This document shows positions 11,380 to 25,940 of a DNA stretch of 64,000 bases, one piece after another. The notes under the pieces are model-generated. The model saw nothing but the letters and a program-made list of their open reading frames with translations, was not told the origin of the DNA and did not search any database. Made by a program: the position numbers and the translations under genes. Position 1 is the first letter of the stretch. Every line of letters starts with the position of its first letter. The DNA comes from Tetrahymena thermophila SB210 (lineage: Eukaryota > Ciliophora > Oligohymenophorea > Hymenostomatida > Tetrahymenidae): positions 1 to 64,000 of the forward strand of contig NW_002476153.1 of assembly GCF_000189635.1 (NCBI RefSeq), in the 5' to 3' direction.

Positions 11380-13815
11380 ATGTAAAACCTTGACATTTTT
11401 GGAAGTTAAATTCTTTTTTGTTTCTAAAATTCGAAAAAGTATCAAACAAGAATAGGAGGATTCATAACATTAGGAATAATAGCAATCATAATAATAAGAC
11501 TTTTTATTATATGGTTGGAGGTTTATAATAGAGCTAATCCAAATGTTATTTAAAAAGAGAGATAGGTTTACTCTCCTGAAAAATTTGTTTTCGATAAAAC
11601 AAATACTCAATTTGCCTTTGGAATGTAAGATCCTGTCCAATATAATTAATTTATTGATCCATAGATTTATACTGTTTCAGTAACTTAATACACATAAACA
11701 ACTGTGAATGATCCTAAAACAGGTTTACCAACTTCAAATTACACTCAAAGGTAATTAAAAGTTGGAATATGCAACTAAAAAAACTTTTAAAATCCTAGCA
11801 CTCAGAAGAAATTTCAAAGCATAGATTATTAAAATCTTTATTGTATAGATCCTGATGAATAAATAGTCTTAGAAGGTGATTACGGTTAGTAGTCTTTTAA
11901 TTATGCTGTAATAACTGTAAGTTAATGTGTTTCTGGATGTAAAAGTAATGATATACTTGATTAATATCTAAAAAGTGGGTTTTTTTCTTTGTATTACACA
12001 GATATTACAGTTGATCCTGTAATCAAAGATAACCCTTTTGTGTTTTTCAATCGTGATTTATATTGGACAACTTCAAATAAGTCTCCCTAAGTTTTAAATA
12101 TGTATTTCAGAAATGATTATGTAGAAAGCGATTTTGGATGGATTACTTCAGATATATAGACAGTTAGATATCCACAATACTCAACTTAAGATATAAGTGT
12201 AATATAATTTATTTATTTAATTAATTAACTATTATTATTTTTCTGATCCACTAACTAGATTGATTTTGTACGTATTCATATTAATCAATAATTAATTGTT
12301 TATTAACTTTATTATTTTTAATATTAGTCTATCTAATCGAGTGATTTTTTCTTTCAAGTTGTTATTAGGTTTGAAAAGTCAAAAGAAAATTTATTTTAAA
12401 GAAAATATTAGACAATAAGCGATATCATTTCTCAGATAGGTGGATTTGCTTAGACTTTGATAGCATTTGGTTTTCTTTTATGTTCTTATTTTTCAGAGAT
12501 AAGCCTTAATAATTCTATTATTAATGAAGCATTTAATTTTAGAAATTAAAATCAAAAAAAGGACTAATCAAATTAAAATGATACTTAAAAATTGAATAAT
12601 GATTAATTGTTTGATCCTAACAATAATCAATAAATTGTAAATTAGAACTCTAACAAATTTGAGTTAAAAAATTAAGTACTTTTTTCTGTGGACAAACTAA
12701 TGAGTGATAATTAAGATTCTAAATTAATTCAAGCGAATTTATAATAAGAAAATGTATTCTAAGGAAATTAAACAAAAGAAGTAGATGAAAAAAGTAATAA
12801 AAATAAAAAACCATTTTAATTAAAAAAGTAGTATACTTAAAATTAAATTAAGCTAAGTCAAATTGTTTAGAGGAAAACTAAAAAGTAAAATAATTTAGAT
12901 GCGTCAAATAATAAAGGAAATAATATAAAATAACCTGAAAATATCTCTAAAAATAAGGATAATATAGATGCTACCAAATTTGATTAAGAAGTAAAAAAAA
13001 TGTTAAATGAAGAAACAAATTGTATGTAAATCAGCTTTTTCGAATACCTAAAACTGCATCTATGGCCTTTTAACAAAGAGATAAGAAATAAAAAGAAAAT
13101 AATTGATTATAGTGTAAATAAGCTTTATCATCACATCGATTTACTTAATGTTATCAAAAAATTGATTGAAGTAGATAAATTAAAACGAATTCTGATGGAT
13201 GATGATTAAATAAAACTGTTTGAGTATTTACCAAAACCAACAATCTCAGATTAAGAAGTATTGAACGAAAAGTTACAGAATGATAAATAGGATGAAAATA
13301 ACTTTAAAGATATATTTTATTAAGATACAAGATCAGAATCTCAGAAGCTTTAAGATGCATATGAGGCATACATTAAAATATCTAAAAAAAAGAGCCTAAA
13401 TATAATAGATTAAAAGATAATGTTGAATATTGACTAAAATCTAGTCAACATCTTTAAGATTGCTTAAGAAAATAATCTTTAAGGATAAGAGGAAAATTTG
13501 AAAATTTTTAATTAAAATAGTTGTGCTTAAAACAAATCAATTAGTGATACAAATTAAATGGTAAATCAAACACCTATGTTGCAGTCATATGGAGAAATTA
13601 ATAATAATCAATCCAAAATCGAGCAATAAAAACGAAATGAAAAATTGGTTACTCAAAAATAACTTCTAGGCTCTCACGCCAATTCTTAATAAGAAATAGA
13701 ATCAGAATTTTAGATTCCTGAAGATAATGAAAGTTAAAATAAGCATGATTTAAATTTAAATCCTATGTATTTTAGTAATTCTAAAGCCTAATTTAATAAT
13801 AATAATAAAAAATGA
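11380..13815 (+). CDS. Two-pass membrane protein, tandem family copy 4
   Basis: The first exon runs from 11380 to ~12197 and the second to the TGA at 13813-13815, about 811 aa... precisely, exon 2 from 12361 is open for 485 codons, so the protein is ~760 aa. The intron edge is ambiguous. A phase-consistent choice is donor GTGTAATA after 12196 and acceptor CAAG ending at 12358, giving QDIIVIRFEKSKEN across the join. The N-terminus is MQNLDIFGSQILFCF, the first membrane segment is at ~31-49 and the second is GGFAQTLIAFGFLLC. The tail carries EYLKLHLWPF and LIEVDKLKRILMDDDQIKLFEYLPKP. It is the fourth member of the array in the same orientation. Function unknown. The initiating ATG is followed by a TAA glutamine codon, so a standard-code caller would miss it. 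Confidence 0.82.
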
Positions 13816-14235
13816 AATTAATTATTTATTTGTTTATTTACATAATTTGTGTTTATCTCTCTTAGATTTTATAATTATAACTCTCAAAAAAATAATAAAT
13901 GAATCTGATTAGTTTTTATCACACTTAAAATATAAAATAGTGCGTGTAAATAAAATCTGCAACATAAATTTATCAATAAAAATTTTCTGTATTTTGAGAG
14001 ATTTAAAAGTCAATTCAATTAGAAAAGTGGTTGAATATTGGTGGTATTTTTGATACTTTAAAAATCTGATGAAATATTGCAAGTTTTCAATATTAAAAAT
14101 TAATATACAAATGAATAATTAATAATTATTATAATTAATTAAATATCAAAAAAATAAGTAAATAAAATAATAAATAACAAAGGACATTAGTAATTTTCTT
14201 TCCAAAAAAATAAATTATCTACTTTATTGATTAAA
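13816..14235. other. Intergenic, copy 4 to the 380-aa gene
   Basis: 420 nt of A+T-rich DNA (about 80-85% A+T by eye) that must hold the end of the array transcript and the promoter of the next gene. Nothing specific is visible. Confidence 0.5.
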
Positions 14236-15378
14236 ATGGAATTCCCTTTATTTGATGCAGAAGAAAATGGCGATAGCAACTCAGAAGAACTTCAAATTAT
14301 TTTGAATGAAAATATTGAATCAAATTAAGAAAAAGTATCAAGAGGATCTTCTACGTCTTTAATGCACAGAAAGAAAAATATTTAAAAGAAAAAGAAGAAT
14401 GCTATGAATTGCACTGACTTAGTTTGTAAAGAATATTTGATGTAAAATGTTTCTCAAATCAGATGGAAAACTGTCAAGAATTACAATATCTTTTTCCTAT
14501 CCTTTGATTTCATCTTTGATTTAGATGGTTAAGGTAAATTAGATGACTCTGACTACTGGTCAGAAAGATCTAATTTTTTGTAGAATTACAGACCTACATG
14601 TAAAATTTAAAGATTCGATTAGTATTCTGTATATTATATCAATAATTCTATTACTGGAATAACTGACTACAGTGTACCAATTAAAATACTTGAAAAAATT
14701 AATAATTAATTTGCATTTAAAATGATTAATGCACTCAAATATACTTAGTAACAATTTTAACAACTTGATATGCTAAATACAAAACTTAAAAGTATATTTT
14801 CAGCGAGCTATCTAAAAGAAAAATTAGATTCTAATTTTGAAAAGTCGTTTAGTATGGCATAGGATATTGCTAAGTAATTAATAGCTAATAATAATGAATA
14901 TTTTGTTTTAATTGTACTTAGAATGTGCCCAGAGACTCTGACTTACAAAGCATAGATGATTATAAAATCCTTAAAATTATTAAAGTTAACTTCTTTGGAT
15001 AATATTAACTTATTAGATAGACTTGCGCTCAAGTAGAGATTACCCTATTTAATTGATCCTTAAACATAATTAGATTTATGTGTAAACTTTATGTACGATG
15101 ACTATGTCTACGAAAGCACTCTTTTAACGATAAACGAGGATATTATCCCTTGCTTATTAGAAACGAAAAAGGCTTATTTGTCATCCTGCGAAATAAGTAA
15201 AGGCATTTTCTTACCTGATATTTGTATTATTGAAAAATTCACAATAAACCCAAATATTATAAATGCTCTACTTTCTGAAAATTATAAAAAAAATTAAAAG
15301 TATTTAATATATGACTTAGAAGAATGTAACGAGCAAGCGAATTAATTTATAAACAAATATTATACATAAAATATATGA
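14236..15378 (+). CDS. Unrecognised 380-aa protein
   Basis: A single exon of 381 codons in ciliate code, from ATG at 14236 to TGA at 15376-15378. The start (MEFPLFDAEENGDSNSEEL) is acidic. It is followed by a Lys-rich stretch (residues ~44-57, RKKNIQKKKKNAMNC) and then a mixed, apparently folded region to the end, with scattered Cys residues (LVCKEYLM, VLRMCPETL, SSCEIS). I see no signal peptide and no membrane segment. The Lys-rich stretch could be a nuclear localisation signal, which is inference. The codon choice and unbroken length make a real gene very likely. It follows the membrane-protein array on the same strand but has no resemblance to it. I do not recognise the family. Confidence 0.75.
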
Positions 15379-16480
15379 AATTAATGAAGAAACAAGATTT
15401 AATATCTGCAATTAAACTTAATAAAAATTATCGAAATTGAACAGTTGACAAGACTTTATATTAACGCAACGGGTCATCTAACAAAGGAAATTTATTAAAA
15501 CTCTAATAAGAAGTAAAGAAAAAAGTTAATTAAAATTCGCTTTTGAAATATAAATTAATAACTTAAAATATAAATACTTTCACAATTTAATATCTAATCA
15601 TACCTTCTGAATCTACAAATTCCAAAAAATTATATATAAAATTTTTGTAAATTAAATGTTAAAAATATATTTTTTTATTACTATTGTAAATTTTATAACT
15701 TTTTTTCACCCTCTTATTAATTTATTTAGAAATAAACTAAAAAAAAGATGCGATTGCTCAATATAAAGCAGTTTCAAATTAAATATTAAATTCGAATAAA
15801 AAAAAAAATTTAATTTTTGAAATGATATAGTTTAGGTTTCATTGGTATGGGCATTTGTCTATTATAAATTTGGTAAATTCTATTTTGTAAAAAAAATTAT
15901 GCGTTACACTCAAATCAATATCAGAATTTCATTTTAACTCAATAGTAGAGAGATAATATTTAGTGTAATGTTTTTCTAAATAAAAAGTGTAAACAAATTT
16001 AATTAAGTCAATCAAAAAATAATCAGATTTTTACTGCATGAAAAAATTGAAAAATAATAAAAAATTAATTATTTTATATATTTTCCTCAACTCATCATTT
16101 AGCTTCATAAAATAATAATTTGATGTAAATTAAAAAGTGAAAGCAACATTTAAAAATAATTAAATTTGAAATTTATAAAACCAAAAATGCTAATTAAAGT
16201 AGATAAAAAATAGACAAATCGTAACTCTTACCTATTAATACTAAATACAAATAACAAAAAACCTATTAAATAAATCTCTCTTTAATATAAATAAATACAC
16301 TGATAAATTTCTTTTATATAAGTTTGTAAATCTATATCCTCTATAAAGAAAAATTATTAATAATAATGATAATATAATTACACAGTTTCAAAAAGAATAA
16401 TTAATAGATTGCTCGATTGATCAATCAATCTATTATAGAGTAAATTTTATAGAGCAAAATATAATTAAATTTAAATTACT
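15379..16480. other. Intergenic between convergent genes
   Basis: About 1.1 kb of A+T-rich DNA between the ends of a plus-strand and a minus-strand gene, so it should hold both 3' untranslated regions. Near 16413-16440 there is a short palindrome-like run (GATTGCTCGATTGATCAATCAATC). No gene is seen. Confidence 0.5.
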
Positions 16481-19400
16481 TCATATATATTATAAATTTT
16501 GTTAGTAAGGTTTCAAAATCTATTTATTTTTTAAAGATTTATAAACTAATAGCTTATTTTTTTGGTTGTTGCTGTTTACTGATAGATGATTACTATAGCA
16601 GTTATTATTAATGTTGCTTTTTTACAAAATTTATTCATATTAATCTTTTGATTACATTGTACTACCCTTTGTTACATTCTATTTGTTCAAAAAAGTTTAA
16701 TCCAGCATCTGCTGTTAGTTTTTGTTGAGTTGTTAAATTATAAATGATAACTAATGCTAGCTTTTTCTGCTTTCATGAGCATTTTATGTTCTGTTTTTTT
16801 CTGTTAAAATATTTTCTTAGTTTTCAAAGCTTTTTTCAGTCTAGAGGTTTTAGTTTCTTTAGGAGTAGTTTTATTGAACCCTTGAATTTATTTTTGATCC
16901 AAATGATTAAAAATTATTGTTAGGTTTATATTAAGTGAAATTAGAGTCTATTATTTCTTGATCTAAATTTTAATTTAAATACCCATCGATGTTGAATTCT
17001 GATGTTACTATATTTTTTGGGAAATTTTCGAATTTTTAGCGCGAATCATCTGCTGATAATCTAAGGTGGTTGGAAAAATAATTTGAAAGTAGCTTAGAAC
17101 GCTCATTTTCATTAATTTTTTAATTCTGTAGGATTGAATTCAAAATATTATATTGCTTTGATATTTTCTATGTTGAGCATGATTACTATTTCTACATTTT
17201 AATTTAAGGAGATTGATTTTATTATTTCTTCTTTACAGTACTGCAATTCTAAGCTTAATTAGTATTTAATCTCAGCATCTTTTCACATGAGCTGCTAACA
17301 AATCTACGTCTACTATAATATTTAGCATAGTCTTTCTTGAAATAGCTCGTAAAATCTTTCTTAGCAAGAGTGTATGAGCTTTCCAAGTCTTTTTTGTTTG
17401 GAGTCTTGCTATTTCTGAAATTTTCATGTTGTTTATTTCCGTACAAATTCTTATTTTTTGTATTCGATTATTATTAAGAAACTGATCTTTACTTACTAAT
17501 TGAAATACTATCTGCCGAATTACGAGTAAAGTAGTGATTTTTAGAAAAGGAAAGATCGTTTGCCATGCTGCTATTACTTTATTGCTTCTTACTAATATTG
17601 CTTTTATGGTCATAATAGTTTTCTTACTAGGTGCTTATTTTGGAATGTGAAGTTCTTTCATTTTTGATTAAGTGCCCATTCAAAGATGAAGAAATTGTCT
17701 GCTTCTTTTTCTATGATTTAGTAGAATTTTAATCATATTGAGTGTTTTTTTCTTTATTTTTATTTTTTTTGATTGGTGTCATTTAACTATATGCCCTTGG
17801 TTCTTCTTTTTTTTTCATTTGTTTATTTTTGTTATTTTTAAATGATGATGAAGAGCTCAAGTTTCTTTCTTTTTTGTTTGATAAACTTTATTTTTTATTA
17901 AAATTGTAGAATTATTCTAAGCCATTTTATTTCAGATTTTCGTTATTCTTTTTAATTGTTTTAATGGTCTAATTGTTTTCGTTAACACCCAATTTGCTTG
18001 ATTTTAAATGCTAGTTTATCCTTAGAGGAGTTGATGTTATTTTTTCAAGAATTTATCTTTACCTTCTCTATATGTAGTCTAACTCGTTTTATTCGGGACT
18101 CAATTCAAGTTACGATTAGTTCAATTACTACTAGTGATTCAAAATATTATTCTCTGCTATATATGAATTAGTTGTTTCACATTTGTTAAGGTTGTTATAA
18201 ATGGCACCTATAAAAGAAGAACAGTTTTAATTATTTTACTAAGTATTTAAGACAACATTTGATATCAAAGTTCCATCCATTGTAAAATTAGGGTAAAAGT
18301 TCTAAGCGAATTAAGGACTCTTATTTTCAGATAAAATTTATTGCATATTTTGATCTTAAAATCCATTTATAATAATATTATTTTTATCATTCGTATTTTC
18401 TTCTGATGTTTATGTTATAGCTTAGATATTTTCTAAATCTACTTTATCACATGTATCTTTCATATTAGTATTCTAAGAATACTCTGTTTAAAGTATTTCA
18501 CAGGCTTAGTAATTTTGCTCTTTTTCCTTCAAAGCTTTGTATTAATTGCGAGGGGCGTTTGGTTAGATCATTTCAGTGATGAAAATTTATTTTAACTTTT
18601 TATTAGTTGAGGAATTTAATAAAGAGTCTCTTAATTCTGTTTTAGGCTACTTCCTCTATTATTATTATTGCTACTAAATGCTCGATTTTTCATTTGAATT
18701 TTAATTTTAAAATGATTTTATATCACTTTCTTAAAATTACTTATTCATTAAATTTTATTGCTAAGTTTACTCTTAGTTAGCTTTTTATTATTATGGTGAA
18801 AAATTTATTTCTTTATCTTTTTTTTCTCTTTGGTTTTTATAGAGTTTGCTATATTCTAAAAATACCTTGCACAAAGGATCTTTTTTTAAATCTTCTTCGA
18901 TGTTTACATAATCAAACTTATCATCAAAAGAAAACCATGGATAGCCACTAATATCTTAAACTCTTTTGTTGCGAATAAATCTTCTCATGATATCTACTAC
19001 AGCACTATTTGCTATTGTTTATCCATCGAATTGTGCACAACGAGCTTTATACAAATGAAAAAGTGTAAACTTTTTAAACTATCCTTCATCTAAACTTTTT
19101 AAGTCCACCCATGACTCAGTGTCGATACCTCTTTATCTAAGAGGACTGTTATCCCATATCTAATGTACACTAGAAGCTTGGGAGTAATTTGAAGTGCATG
19201 ATGATCTGCTGCTGGCATTATTTCCATTTTATTTATTTCTTTCCATACTAAAATGTTTTCTCATTTATTGAACAAACTCATTCATTTCCAACTACTGATT
19301 GAACTAAGATTGTTCCTCCATTTCTATTTCTTTTTCTAATTATTAGTAAACTTCATTTAACATTTCATAATTTACTTATTTTTATTTTTCAATATCTTCT

Positions 19401-20176
19401 AAATAAGAATCTCTCTATTCATTCTCATACTATCCTAAGTATTTATTGCCACTATTTTCTAGATTTAAAAACCTTTTCTTCTAAGGACTGAATTGAATGT
19501 TAAACGCACTGACATAAGGAGCATCTTGTGAGCTATTCGAAGTACAATACGAAGAAGAGAAGTCATGTTAATCTTCCTCTTCTTCTTCTTATTCTTCAAA
19601 AGATGATTTGTTTATTTATGATTACTATTAATCAAATGATGTTTTTAATTATTGAATATTGTAATTTTCTAAATAAGAACCTTTAAACTACAATTGATCA
19701 GCCAAAATTTTATTATTAATTTAACCATCAGTATTGCATTCCTTGTTTTTATTGATTTTCTTTTAAAATTTATTTTTCTTCTTGACACAGCTCATAGTAT
19801 AATACTTTTTAGACTCCATTTTATATTATTTTTCTATTTCATCAACAGGCCTGTCACAATTAGTGGGAGTTTCAACAAGAAAATCTTAATTTAGTTCTCC
19901 CTAAATATCTGAATTTGAAGATAAAATAACTCCTAACACATTTTTTTATTTTTAAATCTCCTAATTATAATTATCACTGTTGCTGGCTGTTGCTTCTTTA
20001 TTTACTTTGAGCTTTTAACTTTATTAGTCTTCTGTTGAATTGCAACTTTCCAAAACAGGGTTTTCTATTTAATTACTTAAAATGTTTGGTTGCATATCAC
20101 TACTTTTACGTTATACTTTGAGGTAGGAACAGCTAAGTAAATCTACCTCTTATTTTTCTTTGCTAGTTCTCCTCAT
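16481..20176 (-). CDS. Unrecognised large Gln/Ser/Asn-rich protein (~1231 aa)
   Basis: One uninterrupted ciliate-code frame of 1232 codons on the minus strand, ending in TGA at 16483-16481. Most of it is low-complexity Gln/Asn/Ser/Lys. One more compositionally normal block at residues ~355-445 looks folded; it includes KFTLFHLYKARCAQFDG, VVDIMRRFIRNKRV and YPWFSFDDKFDYV. An acidic Glu run lies near residue ~200 and Glu-rich, coiled-coil-like sequence at ~260-320. There are no membrane segments. The chosen start (MRRTSKEKQEV) is the first Met where codon use looks coding, but the frame stays open upstream for at least another 100 nt without a Met, so an upstream exon is possible. Family not recognised; the composition suggests a scaffold or regulatory protein, which is inference only. 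Confidence 0.72.
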
Positions 20177-21084
20177 CTGTATACTGTTACTATTTAAATA
20201 ATTGCTCTATAATATTATTCTATTACGTTTTGTAATTAGATTTTCCTAAATGTTTGTTGGTATTTTTAATTTTGATTTTTTTTTAATATTTATTAGATGA
20301 TTTGTTAAAAACAAATAAAATTTTTGAATTATCTAAATTTTTTAAATTAGTGATAGATACTACTTTTTGATTTTATGCTTGTTTTAGCTTATTTATTGTA
20401 CACAAAACAAATCAAATTTCAAATCATCCAATGTGAAATGAATAAGAATGTGTGTATTTATTTATTTGTTTTTATTTATTTAAATATTTAAATCAAAGCG
20501 AAGCATTCATTAACAAAAGCATTTGTAATAATATTGAAATCTGGAAACCTTATATTCAAATTTGAACTTTAAACAGAAACTTATTTATTAGTTAATATCA
20601 AATGAAATCTAACGAAGCATTTTTTTTAAGTTAAAAAATAGGTTTTAAAGTCAACTTTTAAATTATTTTAATGCTAAATTACTTCATAAGCAAACAGATT
20701 AGATCTTTAAATCTAATAAAATTATTTTGTTTCAAGAATTTTTTCGAATTCTATAAAGTAAAAGTTGTTTTTTTTGTTTTATGTATCAGATACTTCAATA
20801 AAAAGTAAACAATATGAGATAAAACAAGTAAATATATACACTAAAATATTTTCAATAAATTAGAATTAATCAAAGTTATAGCAAACAAAAACTTTGTTGA
20901 GTATTTAATAATGGAAATTCAAGAATTTTACTTTGCAAAATAGGCATTAGAAAAAGTAAAATCTAATATTTACTAAACGAGTGCAAGTTGAAAATCTGCA
21001 AAATTAAATTTAATTTTTGAAAAGTCGATGAAGGGAAATATAAGTAAAAGAATTACAGAGAAAATATGAGGAATTTAATTAATT
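20177..21084. other. Intergenic upstream of the ~1231-aa gene
   Basis: About 900 nt. The part next to 20176 is the leader or promoter of the minus-strand gene and keeps its frame open. Around 20456-20490 there are repeated TTTATTTAT units. No independent gene is visible. Confidence 0.5.
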
Positions 21085-22424
21085 TCATACATTAGTATAT
21101 TTATCTTTTAATTTATAATCAATGTGCTCAACATAATCTTTAGATGTATTAACTATTTTTCCGTTAAAAACGTTGACTAACACTTCCATGTTAACATAAT
21201 TGCAATATTTAGGAATGAAAAAGTATTGCTAAGGAGTAAAGTAATATTTTGTCCAAGCATATTTCATAGGATAAATGTCTTAAAAGGGCATAGTGCTAGG
21301 GAACAAATCACCTAATGGTTTTTTATAATATATATTTTTAATTTATATTTAATTTTAGAATATATTTTTTACCACCAAGAGGTCTAAACTAATCTCCAAT
21401 TTAGGGATTTTACAATTATGTAATATGGAAATTTTGAGTGGTTGGATCACCTTTTAGTTTTCTCTTTTAATATGTATTAAATAAAAATAATTATTTAAAT
21501 TTATGTTTAAAAAAATTATTAAATATTATTTTTAAATATTTACGTAGAATTGCTTAAGCCAAACAACTTCTATAGTTTCACCATCTTCAAGAAGGTATAT
21601 TTCTTAGGGAATTCTTCTCAAATTAGCTTGTTGAGAAAGCATTCTAGATATCACTTTATATAATTATCAATAAAAATAGTGAGCATTGTATTAAATTAAT
21701 AATAAGTGTTTTTAATAAGCAAAGCTACTTTTTAGCAATAGCTTATCAAATAAATTAATATTTAATGAATTTTTGAGTACAGAAACACTGAGCAACAAAA
21801 TAAAGAGGCATTGATGCAGGCATTGTCAAATACACTATTTTAATTAAAATAAGCATAAATATTTGAAACATTTTAGTTGTTTAAATTAAGAATTCATTAT
21901 TTACAAGGATTATTTCCTATCAATGTGCAAATATAGTAGAAAGGGACAAAATATTTTGCTCTATGAAATGTATGAGTGTAAACCTATACTTATTGATTAA
22001 TAACATATCCTAAATTTAAACAAATTGTTTATATTTTACTCTAGGTGTATAAAAATATAAGAGACATTTTCCATCTTTTTAGAATTTTAATTTTTCAGTA
22101 GGATTGTAAATCAATTTGCTGTTTTATAACAAAATAAAATAAATGGTTTGCTTTATGATCTTAGTTCCATAAATATTTAGAATAATAAATTCTTTTCATC
22201 TTCTTTTTCTTTTTTATTATGTTTTTTTAACTATTGATTCTGCTTATTCGATCAGTTATTATTTAAACCTATTATAAATATGATAATGTTCCTAATAATA
22301 GATACCTATAGTCAATAACTGTGCTTGGAGATTCCTTATAAACAACTTTTTCAAATCTGCTAAAATGAGCTTTGTTGATTTAATTCAAAAGCTGTATTTA
22401 CTTAAAAGCTACTTATCTTATCAT
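21085..22424 (-). CDS. Putative mitochondrial two-pass membrane protein, TMEM70/TMEM186-like
   Basis: Seven short exons join in phase: 22424-22306, 22118-22040, 21983-21905, 21834-21781, 21653-21544, 21463-21373 and 21311-21085, giving 252 aa. The N-terminus (MIRQVAFKQIQLLNQINKAH) is basic, free of acidic residues and amphipathic, like a mitochondrial presequence. Then comes SKLIYNPTEKLKF, resembling the 'LIY' strand before the first membrane helix in TMEM70-type proteins. Two hydrophobic stretches follow (AKYFVPFYYICTLIG and MPLYFVAQCFLISRM). A soluble C-terminal part includes EDGETIEVVWLKQFY and FRPLGGDLFPSTMPF. Proteins of the TMEM70/186/223 group assist assembly of respiratory complexes in the inner mitochondrial membrane; assignment here rests on layout and a few motifs, so it is tentative. 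The gene model is firmer than the family, because every junction is GT..AG and phase-consistent; the third exon boundary uses a 56-nt intron. It is divergent from the kinase gene. Confidence 0.65.
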
Positions 22425-23223
22425 TTATGTTTGCTTTAATATTTAAATGGGTCTTGCGCTTGGTCTCTAAAAAATTATATGATTACAAATATATTTAACT
22501 TAAGACAATTTCAATATTTAATTATTGATTTAAGTCTATTCGTATCTATCGATATCTTAAAAACTCTTTCTAGAAAAATAATATCTTACTCTTCCTATAT
22601 TTATTAATATTTTTACCTATCCTAATATATTAAATTCTATTTTCATTATTAATTTAAATATATTTTAATTAAAAAAATCATTTTATTTACTTATTTTTTT
22701 TAGATAAAAATTTTGTTTATTTTTAAATAAATATCATAATTTATGTCTTACCCAATAAAGAGCTTTTTACATACAAAAAATCCTTAAAATATTTAATTTG
22801 TTAAATTTTTTAATATTATATGCTAAAATATGTAATTAATTAGTTAAAACAATTTATTAAATATTTTAGAAACTTAATTGATTAAAAAATTAACCTCTCA
22901 AATTAGCATGTCTATGTTGATATTTAATCAGTAAGAAGTTATTTAAATATTTTTAGTCCTACTTTATAAAAATAATTTGTTGATTTTAATAAGTATTTTT
23001 TAAATTGTTGTCATTTAAGAATTAGATAAAAAAAACATAAAAAACTATTCAATTTTGAATTTTTTTTTTTGAGATAGCTTTATTCATTTATTCAAAGATT
23101 TTGCCTATATTAATTAGTTTAATCAAAGTTAGTTGTTGGTTTTTTTTAAAAAAAAGCAAAGATATATATATATAAATACATAAATAGAGCTTCTAAGACA
23201 CAAAGTATCACAATAATAATAAA
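22425..23223. promoter_or_regulatory. Divergent promoter region, membrane protein / kinase
   Basis: About 800 nt between two genes transcribed away from each other, so it must hold both promoters. It is A+T-rich with a T9 tract at ~23061 and a short TATATATATA run at ~23163-23172 about 50 nt before the kinase ATG. No defined factor site is recognised. Confidence 0.5.
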
Positions 23224-25070
<1,847 letters not shown>

Positions 25071-25940
25071 GCTGAGTAAAAAAATGAAAAAAAACTTTAA
25101 TTAATACTTCTTTATAATAAAATATAATAAATCTGATAATAATTAAATTCTTTTAATAAAAAATAAATATTCCTAATTAAATAAAGAAAAATAAATAATC
25201 AATCAATTAAATAAATAAATAAACAGTTCACTAATTAAAAACTAATTTGCTAATTAAAAATATTTTAAAAAAATATAATTTAAATTTGATTGAAATCAAT
25301 AAACCAATCCAAATATTCCAGTTTTATAATGTAAATATACCTAAATACTAGCTAGCTACATATATACATAAGTAATTATTAGTATTTATTATTAGAGTAA
25401 AAAGTGCATAGTTGTAAATAAAATCATATTCAAGAATATTTCCTTCATCATTAAATTAAAAATGTTTTCTTTGATTTGAAAAGTTTTAAAAGTAATTTAA
25501 ACAATTTTATTAACTTATTGCAAAGATTTTAGTTTCCTTAAAAGAAAATTGTAACTTTGAGCATATAAATTAGTATTTCAATGAGGCTAAATGATTGCTT
25601 GATAAAATTTAAAGGATCAAAATAAACGAAAATTTACAATATTTCCTCATTTTGGATTTGCAATAAATAACAAATAAATTTGATTTTTTGTGTCAGCAAG
25701 CAAGTGCATTCATTCATTTTTAAAAATACTTTTTTAGTATTGCGATTTATATATATAAACAAATATATAGTTGAAGGAAATGAATTAGATGAAATTTAAT
25801 TTGATTAGATTTATAAACAGTTTAAATAAGCTTCTTCAATGCAAGATATACGTAAATACAAATTAATAGTATATGATATATTTATTATTTTTTTTTACTA
25901 TCATAATTAAAGTAGGAAATTTATATTTTTAATATCAAGC
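25071..25940. other. Intergenic between convergent kinase and eL33 genes
   Basis: About 870 nt of very A+T-rich DNA that holds the two facing 3' ends. I see no gene or clear repeat in it. Confidence 0.5.
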
